From: Basidiobolus meristosporus CBS 931.73
Lineage: Eukaryota > Basidiobolomycota > Basidiobolomycetes > Basidiobolales > Basidiobolaceae
DNA length: 27,393 nt
NCBI GenBank assembly: GCA_002104905.1
Contig: MCFE01000905.1
Span: 1-27,393 of the forward strand
Direction: 5' to 3'
Below the pieces are notes generated by a model. That model was not told where the DNA came from, made no database searches, and was given only the letters and a program-made list of their open reading frames with translations. Positions 9,488-19,300 of the stretch are shown in pieces (position 1 is the stretch's first letter; each line of letters opens with the position of its first letter). A program made the position numbers and the translations under genes.

Positions 9488-10188
9488 ATGTTGGACAATC
9501 AAGAATGGAAGAATGCCATGCAGCAAATCCTGGCCCAACAGCAACAGTTACTCCAGATCCTCAGCCAACAGCAACAAGGAATGACTACCATGCTCAGAGC
9601 CAGCAAAGCCCTGTCAAGAGCAACTTCAGTGTTAAGGTCAACTGGTACCATGGCAGAGTCAATGAAAACCTGGGAACTTGGCTCTTTCAGATTGAAGAAG
9701 CTTTTAAAGCTAAAGGAATTGCTCCAGAGAGCAAGTTGCACTATGCAGCTTCTTACCTGGCAGATGCGGCTTTACAGTGGTACTACAACAAGATCAGGTC
9801 AACTACTATGATGGGATGCTCTACAATCTCTACCTGGGATGAGTTTGTGTTGGAAATTCAGGATGCTTTTGAACCACCACACCAGCAGACACTACTAAGA
9901 AGGAAGTTAAAGACACTCAGACAGAAAGGAATGGTGCAAGAATACATCTATGAGTACAGATGTCTACTTGGACAAATTGAAAGAATGGACCCCTTGGATC
10001 AAGTTGAATACTTTATTGATGGGTTGAAAGAAAGGACTCGCAAGGAAGTTAATTACCAAAGACCTCAGACTATTGAAGAAGCCATCAAGATTGCCATTGA
10101 CTATGACTCAGCTATGTTTGGAGTTCGGAAGCCTACAGTGACTAATCAGAAAGGCTATAATCATTATGAAAAAGACAATCAGAAGTAG
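9488..10188 (+). pseudogene. Gypsy1 gag (matrix-capsid region), frameshifted
   Basis: The capsid part is in the frame that ends at 10188 (open from 9430). It holds the retrotransposon gag domain: VNENLGTWLFQIEEAF, then YLADAALQWYYN, W.EF...I..AF, LRRKLKTLRQKGMVQEYIYEY and YFIDGLKERTRKEV, a standard capsid sequence that packages the RNA. Its first ~55 codons look unnatural and overlap the primer site. The likely authentic start is ATG 9488 in the next frame, which encodes a glutamine-rich helix (QQILAQQQQLLQILSQQQQ). The reading frame then changes by -1 near 9590-9610. A second -1 change is needed at 10188-10194 to enter the zinc-knuckle frame. The frame choice is my inference from residue character; the domain identity is firm. 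Confidence 0.8.
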
Positions 10189-10193
10189 TACCA

Positions 10194-11057
10194 ATGGAAA
10201 TAGACGCTATGCAGAAGAATCCCTTCTCAGAAGAATGCAAGAAGAGAGGACTTTGCTTCAATTGCCACCAGCAGGGACATATTGCAAAGTACTGCCCTCA
10301 GAGAAGAAATGGACACCAGCCAACAAGAACCTTCAACCATATTGAGTCCCATGAACACAGTAATGTGGAATATGAGCTTGAAGAAGACTTGGAACTCACC
10401 TTCCATATGACAGAAGAGTACTTGTCCCAAATGACTTCAAACTCAGGGAAGTTATTGTACTTGAATGGAGTAATCAATGGAGTACCTGCCAAGATCATGA
10501 TTGACTCAGGAGCATTGCATGAGTACATGTCAGAGCAATTTGCTTTGAAAGCTGGAATCAACTTGGAACCTACCAAATCAACTTCAGTCTCCACAGCTGA
10601 TGGGAACTCCCACATAATCAACCGTATCACCCAGCCAGTAAGAATGAAGATCAATGACTATGAAGAAGACCTACAGGCTTATATATTTGGGAACTGCAAG
10701 TTTGACCTTGTACTTGGGAAAACCTGGCTATTTTGTCGTAATCCATCAATCAACTGGAGAACCCATGCTACTCAGATCCAAAAAGACAACAAGACCTATG
10801 AGCTATTACCTGCCAGGCTGGATTTCAACTTGGTCAATTCCAGTGTGTGTGAGACAAGTGAACTTAGCAAGACCCAGTTCTGTAGAGCACTTAGAAAAGG
10901 TACCCAGATGTTCCTCATGGCGGTATTACAGGAGGATTCCTCTACCCCAGCACCCCAGCAGGTCCAGACTATCTTGAAGAAATATTCAGACATGTTTCCA
11001 GTAGAACTTATAAGCCTATCACCAGTCAGAGACATGGATCATGCCATTGACACATGA
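10194..11057 (+). pseudogene. Gypsy1 zinc knuckle and aspartic protease
   Basis: This 287-codon frame begins MEIDAM, which in Gypsy elements usually sits inside gag just before the zinc knuckle. The knuckle CFNCHQQGHIAKYC (residues about 21-34) is a perfect CX2CX4HX4C RNA-binding motif. The protease active site reads MIDSGA near residue 102, followed by the flap region and a DLVLGKTWL motif that matches the usual LGM.WL. Protease would cut the gag-pol polyprotein. The frame ends at TGA 11055-11057, at a place (AIDT-stop-DSPPVS) where related proteins have a Gly, so GGA to TGA is the simplest explanation. The next frame, from 11070, is in the same phase. Confidence 0.85.
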
Positions 11058-11069
11058 GATAGCCCTCCA

Positions 11070-13427
11070 GTGAGCAAGACACCTTACAGAATGAGTCCAT
11101 TGGAATTGGGGGAAATGAAGAGACAAATTGATCAGCTATTGGAGCAAGGATACATCAGACCCAGCAAGTCATCTTGGGGAGCACCAGTGCTTTTTGTGAA
11201 AAAGAAGGATGGAACACTTAGCATGTGCATTGACTACAGAGCCCTGAACTCAGTTACTGTCAAGAATAAGTACCCCATACCTCAAATTGATGAGCTTTTG
11301 GACCAACTTAATGGAGCCACTATTTTCAGCAAGATTGACCTCATGTCAGGATACAACCAGATTAGGGTGAAAGCAGAAGATATCCCTGAGACAGCATTCA
11401 GGACCAGATATGGACATTACGAGTACTTAGTCATGAGTTTTGGCCTCACTAATGCCCCTGCAACATTCATGACGCTGATGCAGACTGTCTTTCAGGAGTA
11501 CTTAGACAAGTTTGTGATAATCTACCTGGATGACATATTGATATACAGCAAGACAGAAAAGGATCACATGGTACACATTGAAAAGGTCTTGAAGAAACTA
11601 AGAGAGAACAAGCTATATGGCAAGCCACCCAAGTGTGAATTCTTCAAGGAACACATAGAATATCTGGGACACATAGTGACTAGCAGAGGAGTAACCTTAG
11701 ACCCCAAGAAGGTGGAAGTAATCAAGAATTTGAAGCAGCCCCATAGCATATCAGAACTCAGATCCTTCCTTGGAATGATTTCCTATTATCGGAGATTTGT
11801 CAAGTCATTTGCAAGTATTGCAGCCCCTTTAACTGATATCCTCAAGAAAGACAATACCTACAAGTGGGACATAGCTTGTGAGACTGCCTTCCAGACGCTA
11901 AAGAATGAACTTGCTAAGTTGCCAAGCTTAAGAATACCAGACTTCAGAAAAGAGCTCACTCTATGCACAGATGCTTCAGATTATGCAATTGGTGGAGTGC
12001 TGAGTCAAGAACACAAGGGAAAGGACTACCCTGTTGCCTTTGAATCCAAGAAACTGAACTCAGCAGAACAAAACTATCCAGTCCATGAGAAGGAGATGCT
12101 TGCTATAATACACTGTTTGAAGACATGGAGATGCTATATTGAAGGAGTCAAATGCACTGTGAAGACTGATCATGCCTCCCTCAAGTATATATTTACTCAG
12201 AAGGTACTCTCTAGAAGAATGACAAGATGGAGTGAATACATTCAGCAATTTGACCTGGAGATTGTCTACTGTCCTGGAAAAAACAACACGGTTGCTGATG
12301 CCTTATCAAGATTAGATCAAGTTGCACAACTCAACTTGGTGCATGAATCAGATTGGCCTAGCCTATTACCAAAGTACTTGGAGGACCAAGCCATTCCTAA
12401 TGAGGTGGATGAAGATATCAAGAAGATAATCCGTGATGAAGCCAGCAAATTTGTTGTACAGAATAAAACACTCTACCAAATTGTTGATGGAAGCCCTATT
12501 GCCTATTGTCCTTATGTTGCTTGCCTGGATTTAATACATAAGCTACACAATGGATATGGACATCTTGGGATTGAAGGAACCTATAGCCTTGTAAAAGCCA
12601 GAGCATGGTGGCCCAGAATGAAACAAGACATTGAGAAGCTAGTAAAAACATGCCCAAACTGCCAAATCAATCAAGGCCAGCCACAAAGAATTGCTGAACT
12701 CTTCCCTTTGGAGCCTGTAAGACCATTTGAGAGATGGGGAATTGACTTTATTGGAAGACTGCCAACTACCAGGAAATGCAACCGTTGGATCCTAGTAGCA
12801 ATTGACCATGCCACTAAATGGCCTGTTGCTAAAGCTGTACCAATAGCCAGTGAACATGAAGTTGCAAGTTTCATTTACCATGAGATCCTGATGAAGTTTG
12901 GATACCCTGTGGAGATCTTATCTGATCGAGGTGCAAACTTTATGGCAAAGACATTAGAGGCTTACCTGGAAATGCAGCAGATCAGACACTTGAAAACCTC
13001 AGCATATCACCCCAGAACTAATGGAGTCACTGAGCGGTTCAATGGATTATTTGGAAAAATGCTGACCAAGTATGCAAATGGAGTTGTCAGTAGATGGGAT
13101 GAGTATATAGACCAAGCACTCTTTGCATGCAGAGTCAGAGTACACAACACCACCCAGCAATCACCATTTTACTTAGTTTATGGATGTGAACCAAGGATTC
13201 CAGGAGATCTCACACAACCAAAACTTACAGACACCTTAGAAGATGAACTCAGTCAGCCAAGTAGACACCAGCAACTGGAACAAAGACGTCAGGAGGCACA
13301 GACCAAAGTATCTCAAAGCGCAGAAAAGATGAAGCAGAGATTTGATAAGACTATAGCACCAGAAGCATTGACAGTTGGGAACTTTGTATTGCTAAGAAAC
13401 AACACTTGGAAGAAGTTTGTGCCATAA
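11070..13427 (+). pseudogene. Gypsy1 pol: reverse transcriptase, RNase H and integrase
   Basis: 785 codons in the same phase as the protease, separated by one stop. Reverse transcriptase: [29 protein letters not shown], the catalytic YLDD at residues 152-155, and the thumb motif [10 protein letters not shown]. RNase [15 protein letters not shown] near residue 300, [16 protein letters not shown] and NTVADALSR. Integrase: an H..H..CPNC zinc finger (about 490-532), then the catalytic triad Asp559, Asp619 and Glu655, with exact D-X35-E spacing. The enzyme is cut short at NTWKKFVP-stop, before the GPY/F domain that normally completes Gypsy integrases, because the TAA lies against the 3' LTR. Apart from that truncation and the upstream breaks, the catalytic residues are intact. 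Confidence 0.92.
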
Positions 13428-13447
13428 TGGTGTTTTGGTGGTGCTTA

Positions 13448-13816
13448 TGTTATGATCTGCCGCTTGAATGTTAAAGTTAGATCAGTTTTTAGTCAAAACC
13501 AATCAGTATATGTTTAGGTTATCAGTAAATCAGTATTATCTATGAAATCAGTAGCATTAGTCAACAAATGAATCAGCAGTTCCTTATCAGACAGAAATAG
13601 ATATATCAAGTAGGATCTTATTGGGTGATGATGATGCAATCAGATGAGTCATCAGCCACAACCTACATTAGGAAATACAATTAGTCAGCAATTGAACTGG
13701 CAAAATGTATATAAGGAGCTGCTGGAACCTCAATAATAATCAGTTTAAGTTTTAGCAAATACCATACTAGCTAAACTCCCTATTCCTCTACAACTCTTAT
13801 ACCAAGACTTGTAACA
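13448..13816 (+). repeat. Gypsy1 3' LTR
   Basis: 369 bp, same length as the 5' LTR with about 16 substitutions. It runs from TGTTATGATC to GACTTGTAACA. The integrase stop lies 21 bases upstream. The sequence directly before it is G/T-rich and not a polypurine tract; the nearest purine run (GGAAGAAG) ends about 30 bases upstream. The TGAGTCA motif is kept at 13645-13651. Confidence 0.85.
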
Positions 13817-13985
13817 GTATGCTAGCTTTAAAGTGTTGGCTTGCTAGACTTCTAACAGCCTCTTGAATATTAGCCCACTATTCATCATTGCGCTCAACAG
13901 CTTCATAGATCTTCAATGTCCGGTAATTTTTTGGCTGTAGTATAAACACTACATTTTCTCCCTCCCATACTGTGATAGGTTTTTC
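13817..13985 (+). repeat. Fragment of the Copia 3' LTR
   Basis: Aligns with 6180 to about 6345 inside the Copia 5' LTR: GTATGCT, then a CTAG.CTTCT run, TTG.GCTCAA..G.TTCATA, and CTCTCCCTCC / TTCTCCCTCC. The first ~125 bp of the LTR are missing. It shows that Gypsy1 lies between the Copia body and its own 3' LTR. The right limit is uncertain because the following sequence grades into the Plavaka-like relic. Confidence 0.6.
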
Positions 13986-14026
13986 TGTGCACTTATCCTA
14001 GGGCACTGTTCTTGTTCTTCAAAGAC

Positions 14027-14790
14027 TGTAAAATCTTTCTCTGCTGTTTAATTGGGAAATGGCTCAGCTCTTGACTGTGACATTTAGCTACTTAAGTTCC
14101 TTCCTTGAGGCAAAGATACTGCTTTCTCTACCTGAGATATTGATTGCATTAAACCTTTTATTTGCTTTACCTGTTTTTAGACTGTTTCCTGATTTCTCTG
14201 TGCCATTGTTTCTATTCTATTAGCTGCTGCACTTAATTGCCTCATTAGTGCTTTGGAATGAGCTGACAACATGCTTGCTAATACAGGTGGTGGCGATGTT
14301 CTGATGGCCACTTGCTGGTCTTCAACTTAAGGTACTGCTTTTGCTACATTCTCATCTGCCTAAGCATTGTGGACTGCTTGCAGCTCCACAGAGATACCAA
14401 ATTGCCCACCTGACTGCAAGCCTGAGGAGTCCACATTATTACAGTCAGTGGGCACACTGTCCACAGACCTTTTCTTGATTGTAGCCCTGCTTGTTGCACT
14501 GAGTGTCAAAACAAGCTGTTGTCCAACCATTCTTCTGCTGCTGTCAGCAGTGGGGTTTGGTTGGGAACCATATGACTTTGCTTTATTTTATGGCAGGATA
14601 TACATAGAAGTGTGTCCAACCAAAGGGAAAATGGTGCTACATATACATGTGTATGTAGTGCCACAACTTCATTTATAACTTTTACTATGGCATGCCATCA
14701 TTGAATCTTACATTCATTTAGGTATAATATCTCAAATATCAGACTGTCTCAAATTTATATGAGTATTGTCAAAAAAGTGATATCACAGTA
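14027..14790 (+). pseudogene. 5' region of Plavaka-like transposon relic 2
   Basis: The start (14027-14110) matches relic 1 near 995-1090. The segment 14461-14790 matches 27073-27393 closely (CAAGCTGTTGTCCAACCATTC and TTCTGCTGCTGTCAGCAG are shared), so it belongs to a repeated element rather than to a host gene. The segment 14111-14460 has no partner in the window. No frame here carries a domain I recognise; the 103-codon frame at 14367-14678 is hydrophobic and cysteine-rich but is not maintained between copies. Confidence 0.45.
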
Positions 14791-15660
14791 TTATGTTGTG
14801 GAGTGTTAAACTGTTTGCCAGTGGACAAAGATACTTTGACTCAATGCTATAAGAGAAGAGAAAAAGTACTGTGTGGCTATTGTGGCAAATTTCCCAATCA
14901 TGAAGAACACAGAGAGCATTTTGCCACACAAGTCACATTTGACTATTCATCAGTCACTGCTGTACCAACAATATCTTTCCAGCTAGGTGATACCTCCAGA
15001 TGGGCACCTGGCTGTACTTGTCACCTTGGGCAAACTCAGTCAGGTGAGTTTGTGATACCTACCCCAGCCTTCTAAATATGGCACGCATAGTGTTAGCTCT
15101 GAAGAAGCAGGCTCACTGATGGAATGTGAGTCTATATTCCCTAACAACAGTATCCTGCATGAGGCCAGTAAAATCTCATTATGTATTGAGACAAAGCTGC
15201 TGAAACAAAATGCTGAGGATACTCTATGGAGTCAAGTGAACCCAGTAATCCATCTACTAGTGATTGATGTAATCTTGTGGCTAGAGAAGTGGCACATTTC
15301 CAATAATATCAGTGATAGGTATGTGAGGATTTACTACTACTTCTTGCCAAAATCATCCCAGGATGCCACCTACCATGTACAAGGTATAAATGGACTATGG
15401 TCATGCCACTGACAGCATGTGACCCAGAGACCATCCTAATACCAGTATGTGTTTACAGTTGCATGGCATTGACATCAGAGAGTGCCCCCATTACAGGGAG
15501 TCCAACTTATCAAGAATCAACCACCATTGGGGGAAAATACTGTTTACACTCCAGATATATTCCAGTAATACCCCATTTAAAAAAGCTCAGGCAACCCAAC
15601 AACTATTGTGAAGCTATACAGTACTACACTCAGTCTCATTCAAGGGCATAAGTATCTAAT
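14791..15660 (+). pseudogene. Plavaka-like transposase relic 2, N-terminal and middle part
   Basis: 14803-15075 encodes 90 codons with a CGYCGK...H..H..H cluster, a possible zinc-binding N-terminus. After a frame change, 15235-15330 gives PVIHLLV..VILWLEKWHIS, shared with relic 1. Then 15397-15651 gives CMALTSESAP, a degraded cysteine cluster, and RYIPVIPHLKKL followed by EAIQYY. The YIP(L/V)IP.L..L motif followed by an E(A)..Y helix after a cysteine pair is, from memory, a hallmark of the region upstream of the catalytic core in Plavaka/CACTA-like and related fungal transposases. Stops and frame changes occur between the blocks, so this is a dead gene. Other transposase families that share the YIPL motif cannot be excluded. 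Confidence 0.5.
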
Positions 15661-15929
15661 AATTATCTTCAAACATTACAACAGCTAGGATGCAACAGGT
15701 ACTTTGAAGGAATTTCAATCATGCCTTTGCCTTGGCACATGATTGATTCTTATTAAATGTGTACATTACCAGCAGATCCTGCTGTGTATTATTACTATAT
15801 ATTATACTAGGCCAACTGGCATTCATGCTAAGCTTGGTTTTCAGCTGCTCAACACTTCCACCAAAAGTTACTACTGAATTTTGAAGCAGAAACACCAGCT
15901 GATTACCAGCTAAAAATCTGACCTGTAGA
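15661..15929 (+). other. Collapsed core of Plavaka-like relic 2
   Basis: Only about 270 bases separate the N-terminal and C-terminal blocks. The first 130 align with 3880-3990 of relic 1. The transposase catalytic core, expected to be about a kilobase, is missing here, so relic 2 has a large internal deletion. Confidence 0.35.
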
Positions 15930-16900
15930 TATCTGCCACTGTGGTATCCATTTGCTGCACCATCTTGCTTGGTTTGCTGAGAAAACTGGGCCTTGCTGCA
16001 CCTTTTGGGAGTTTCCCATGGAGTGGATGTGTGGGGAGATAGGATGACAAGTCAAGTTGCCGATCCTACCATATCCTAATCCTATCAATAAAATTACCTT
16101 CAAGTCCATCATGGATGCAATAAGTTTGCAAATGGAGGACAAGCAGGAAGAATTGGAAAATACTGAGAGCGGATGTGCACATGGAGACACCTATGCCTAT
16201 GGCATTAAGAAGCTAAGCAGCCAAAGGCATGGGTAATCAGTTGAGCTATACAAAGTTGGGTTGTGTGCAACAAGCAACTAACTTTTATTAGGAAAACTCT
16301 ACCAAGTAATGCTGGATTTCTCTTGGTCATAGGCCAACCTCTACACCATTCAATATGGAATTAACACAAACAAGAGCCAGAGCACACATATAAGGGGGAC
16401 AAGAATCCAGCAGGGAGAAGGAATATATTGGCTAAGTACCAAAAAGCTCATTGCTTATATTCAGGAGGTATCCATGGCAGCAATGGTGGCAACCAAGCAT
16501 ATGTTTGCAAGATGCATATGTTGCCATCAATACAAGGTATATAGCAATTTTGCAAGTATCACACCAAATGCTGATTACTTGAGATGATAGAAGTATGTCA
16601 ATTGCAGCAGGTGTGAGCATTTGTATAGGTTAGCAAGCAGGAAGTCAAAGCATTTTTGATTTGAACTATATGGGGAAAACCAAGGATAGTAGTGGGTAAG
16701 CAAATAAAGAAGGGTGATTCTTAAGTGGATTATATTAACTGTGCAATGTGAGGTAGGAAAAGGAAATACCATTTGGTATATTGGTACATTAGCAATATAC
16801 AGAACTAGCTGTAGGCTGTCATACAGCTATGATATGACATCAGAGGCTTGCAATGAGGCTGTAAAAATACTGTAACATTTTTGCCAATTTAGGCAATTGT
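15930..16900 (+). pseudogene. Plavaka-like transposase relic 2, C-terminal part
   Basis: From 15982 the frame reads TGPCCTFWEFPMEWMCGEIG, then (after one stop) QVKLPILPYPNPINKIT and IMDAISLQMEDKQEELENTE. This is the better preserved copy of the C-terminal block and keeps the FPME.MCG motif that I associate with CACTA-like Plavaka transposases. Further on, the last domain is shot through with stops. Alignment with 4770-5720 is continuous at the DNA level, with shared landmarks such as GGCATTAAGAAGCTAAGCAGCC, TTTTATTAGGAAAACTCTA and CCAGCAGGGAGAAGGAATAT. The two copies seem to have decayed separately. Confidence 0.5.
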
Positions 16901-17189
16901 ATGTACTAGCTGGTTAGATCTACTCAAGTAGTTACAGAGCGCACCAAGACCGCAACAATGCCATGCCACCCCAGGCAAAACAGTGTACAAATACTATTAT
17001 GCTCTTAACTGTATTTGGCTGAAAAGTCAGCCAAATGCCATTGTGATTATGTCATACAATTGTGTAGAGGGTCAGTAATTCCAAGCTGCTGGTATTATTG
17101 TGGTGTTCTGATGGCATATTGATGGCTAATCCAGATTGGATCCACCTGTGGGACCAAATTATTTTCATAGGGCTACTCAAGCCATATTT
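16901..17189 (+). other. Tail of Plavaka-like relic 2
   Basis: 17040-17165 aligns with 5860-5960. No gene or motif is recognised. The Gypsy2-family relic follows directly. Confidence 0.35.
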
Positions 17190-17884
17190 GTTAAGCTGCT
17201 AGACTTCTGGAAGACACTTAGAAGCAAGGAACTGCTGCTGGTTGATAAAGACATTGGATAGAACATGACTGATGCAAACTCAGCATCTAGTCCACTCTTA
17301 AGTGCAGTACACAAGTTCCCTATTGAGGTACAGGGAATCAAGATCTTGCTGCCCCTCTTCATTAGCCAGAAGGCAAACATTCACCCCCTGCTAGAGAGAT
17401 CAAGGGAAACCAGTACTAAGGCTACTACCATCAGCCATTCTAATGGCTCAGTATGGTACACTATACAAGGACCCAACCTAGGACTATAGTCAGCCTTCAA
17501 TGGCATAGCACCTAACAATAAGAGGACACATACTGCTTGCTAGAAGATACTTATTGCCATGGAGGACAATCAGGAACCTGACAGCATATATTCCATCATT
17601 TGGAGCTGCTCATCAGGTACAGAGGAGCAAATAGCTTTAGTTTGAACAAAATACAAGACAGTTGAACAGATGATTAGACCATCACTTACACTACCAACTG
17701 ATGGATTGCAACCTACTAATTATATCAAACCACCAGAGGAAGCACCAGAAGATAAATGGCTTACACTTGAGAGACTTAACCAACTTATCTCTGGTGATGG
17801 AAATCTAACACAGAGGAGATCTTATTATTTGAGAATACCTTGAAAAGGCCTGATAAGGTTTTTGCTTATAATGACAAGGAGATG
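17190..17884 (+). pseudogene. Gypsy2-family pol fragment (protease to start of RT)
   Basis: It aligns base for base with 21524-22213 of Gypsy2, from CTAGACTTCTGGAAGACACTT to GACAAGGAGATG, at roughly 85-90% identity by eye. The matching protein region begins just after the DSG active site of the protease and ends before the reverse transcriptase motifs. A 74-codon open piece (17265-17489) reads MTDANSAS, then HKFPIEVQGIKI, parallel to Gypsy2 MTDANSGS, then HKFPIEVQGIKV. In-frame stops (for example after PNLGL) and a small deletion near 17812 disable it. It is an older member of the same family and is cut on both sides. Confidence 0.9.
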
Positions 17885-18120
17885 TGTCGTGTTGTATTAT
17901 GATTAGTTTGGGGCTTGTTCTACAATGTAGAGGCTAATCAACAATATACAACAACCTCCAGTATGCTAACACTGAAATAGTTTATTGGGAGTTTGATATA
18001 CCGATAGAAGATATAACTTTCACTAATTTCCTCAATCTTGGGCTCAAAATATACTGTAGGCAGTGTTTATCACTTCCACAGCAGTGTTCTGACCTTCTGT
18101 TGACTAATGGGCTTATTTAC

Positions 18121-18130
18121 TTTTATAGTA
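18121..18130 (-). promoter_or_regulatory. TATA box of the minus-strand LTR
   Basis: The plus strand reads TTTTATAGTA; the minus strand gives ACTATAAAAG just after the repeat array, in the correct position for a U3 core promoter. Confidence 0.45.
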
Positions 18131-18206
18131 ACTTTTCCTTATTTGGAAGTCACTATCCTTTCTGAGAAAATATTTCCTAATATGGAGATTCTGAACTCCC
18201 CTTTAA

Positions 18207-18500
18207 CCTAAAGGGGTGTGTTGTAGAAGTCTCTAGAGGGGTCTTTAGACCTAAAGGGGTGTGTTGTAGAAGTCTCTAGAGGGGTCTTTAGACCTAAAGG
18301 GGAGTCTAAAGGGGTGTCTTTAGAGTAAAGGGGCTTCTTGTAGTGGTCTCTAAAGTGGACTTTACACTAAAGGGGTGCCTAAAGGGGCTTCTTTAGAGTA
18401 AAGGGGTTTCTTAAAGGGGTCTCTAAAGGGGTCTTTAGACTAAAGGGGTGTCTAAAGGGGTGTCTTTAGAGTAAAGGGGTTTCTTAGAGGGGACTTTTCC
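18207..18500. repeat. AAAGGGG tandem/inverted repeat array
   Basis: Two perfect 43-bp tandem units (18207-18249 and 18250-18292) are followed by irregular repeats built from TAAAGGGG, GTCTTTAGA and TCTCTA. I count 16 AGGGG cores in just under 300 bp. Many units also form short inverted repeats, such as CTTTAGACCTAAAG, and the array opens with CCCCTTTA-ACC-TAAAGGGG (18198-18216), a perfect 8-bp stem. It lies in the proposed U3 of the minus-strand LTR. Confidence 0.9.
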
Positions 18501-18507
18501 GACAGAA

Positions 18508-18862
18508 AAGTGGTATTTTCTTGTAGAACTTAGATTGGATTCTTGTGAGCTTTGCAGTCTCTTTACTGATGTAGTACCAATCAAAGTCAGAATACTCAAC
18601 AGTGCAAGTGATGCAGGGGAAGTCTTATAACCTTTAAACTTGTAATTGTAGTGTGGAGATTCTGGAAAGAGAGGCTCTCCCTTTATTTTTCAGCTGGGGA
18701 AGTCATCTATATGAAAATTTTGAAGGATCAAAGTTTTTGGGCAATTGCGCAAGCAATACACGTGATACAAAGCTAAAATTTTGCAGTGGTGCAGATCAGA
18801 CATAGGCGCAGCACCTGTGAAATTTTCACGTGATTTGATTGGCGGGTTCAAAAGTTACACGC
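18508..18862. other. Unassigned left flank of the Gypsy2 insertion
   Basis: No gene, element end or repeat partner is recognised. It contains two CACGTG sites (about 18759-18764 and 18826-18831). Its last four bases, ACGC, are the left target duplication of Gypsy2. Joined to 26056 onward it would form the pre-insertion site. Confidence 0.4.
18859..18862. other. Gypsy2 left target-site duplication
   Basis: ACGC directly precedes the LTR start and is repeated at 26052-26055 directly after the 3' LTR. Confidence 0.8.
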
Positions 18863-19119
18863 TGTAGTGGGGTCACAGTGACACCCACAGGCAGATGTGC
18901 TCATTCTTATGCATTCACTTCCCTAAAAAGGATTACCCCGCCTATATTATTATCATCCCAAATTTGCAATATTTCCTATTTTTGTCTATGTGATTATTAC
19001 TATGCAACCTGACAAACTGTTTGTCACTATTAACCCATTGCACAAGCTATTCTTATTCCTTGCCGAGATGCCAAGATAAGATAGTTACCTTATATGGCAA
19101 GTACCCCAACAGTGCCCAT

Positions 19120-19129
19120 GTCACGTGAC
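19120..19129. promoter_or_regulatory. GTCACGTGAC palindrome (E-box type) in Gypsy2 U3
   Basis: A perfect 10-bp palindrome centred on CACGTG, the core site of bHLH factors (such as Cbf1/Pho4-type proteins in fungi). It is kept in the 3' LTR at 25230-25239. Confidence 0.5.
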
Positions 19130-19300
19130 CATCTTGGTTTCATAATCCCCCATCTCACTACCATAAGAGGCAACCACATGACACAGAGGTTTCATGTTAC
19201 CACTACCTGATTAGCTAGGTACTACTATGTCTCATGGAACAATCCGCCAAGAATTTGCGCTATTTTCAGTACACAAAGACATGATTGGTTGTCTACTACC

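Larger units (their letters stand above)
9061..13816 (+). mobile_element. Gypsy1, a defective Ty3/Gypsy retrotransposon
   Basis: Two 369-bp LTRs (9061-9429 and 13448-13816) flank a gag-pol whose order (capsid, zinc knuckle, protease, reverse transcriptase, RNase H, integrase) is the Ty3/Gypsy order. I counted about 16 substitutions and no indels between the LTRs (about 4%), so it is much older than Gypsy2. Coding capacity is broken by two -1 frame changes in the gag region, an in-frame TGA between protease and reverse transcriptase, and a TAA that ends integrase at the 3' LTR. No target duplication is seen (flanks end GCTTA and start GTATG), and no clear polypurine tract precedes the 3' LTR. 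It sits at the breakpoint between the Copia relic and the remaining Copia LTR fragment. Confidence 0.9.
17885..18507 (-). mobile_element. Probable solo LTR on the minus strand, with a repeat-rich U3
   Basis: On the plus strand the segment starts TGTCGTGTTG and ends TTTTCCGACA, giving a perfect TGTCG/CGACA inverted terminus. Read on the minus strand it has the expected LTR layout: a U3 containing the AAAGGGG/CCCCTTT array (18207-18500), a TATAAAAG box (about 18121-18129), a second TATA-like TATATC (17995-18000), AATAAA (17981-17986), and an end reading AATACAACACGACA. It directly abuts the Gypsy2-family relic at 17884. I found no target duplication (AGATG against GAAAA), so the boundary at 18507 is a proposal. 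No internal region is present. Confidence 0.55.

Noticed and set aside
10298-10654. 118-codon minus-strand frame
   Set aside because: Antisense shadow of the Gypsy1 protease region.
18207-18500. CRISPR-like array
   Set aside because: The units are contiguous or irregular, without unique spacers of constant length, in a eukaryotic transposon context.
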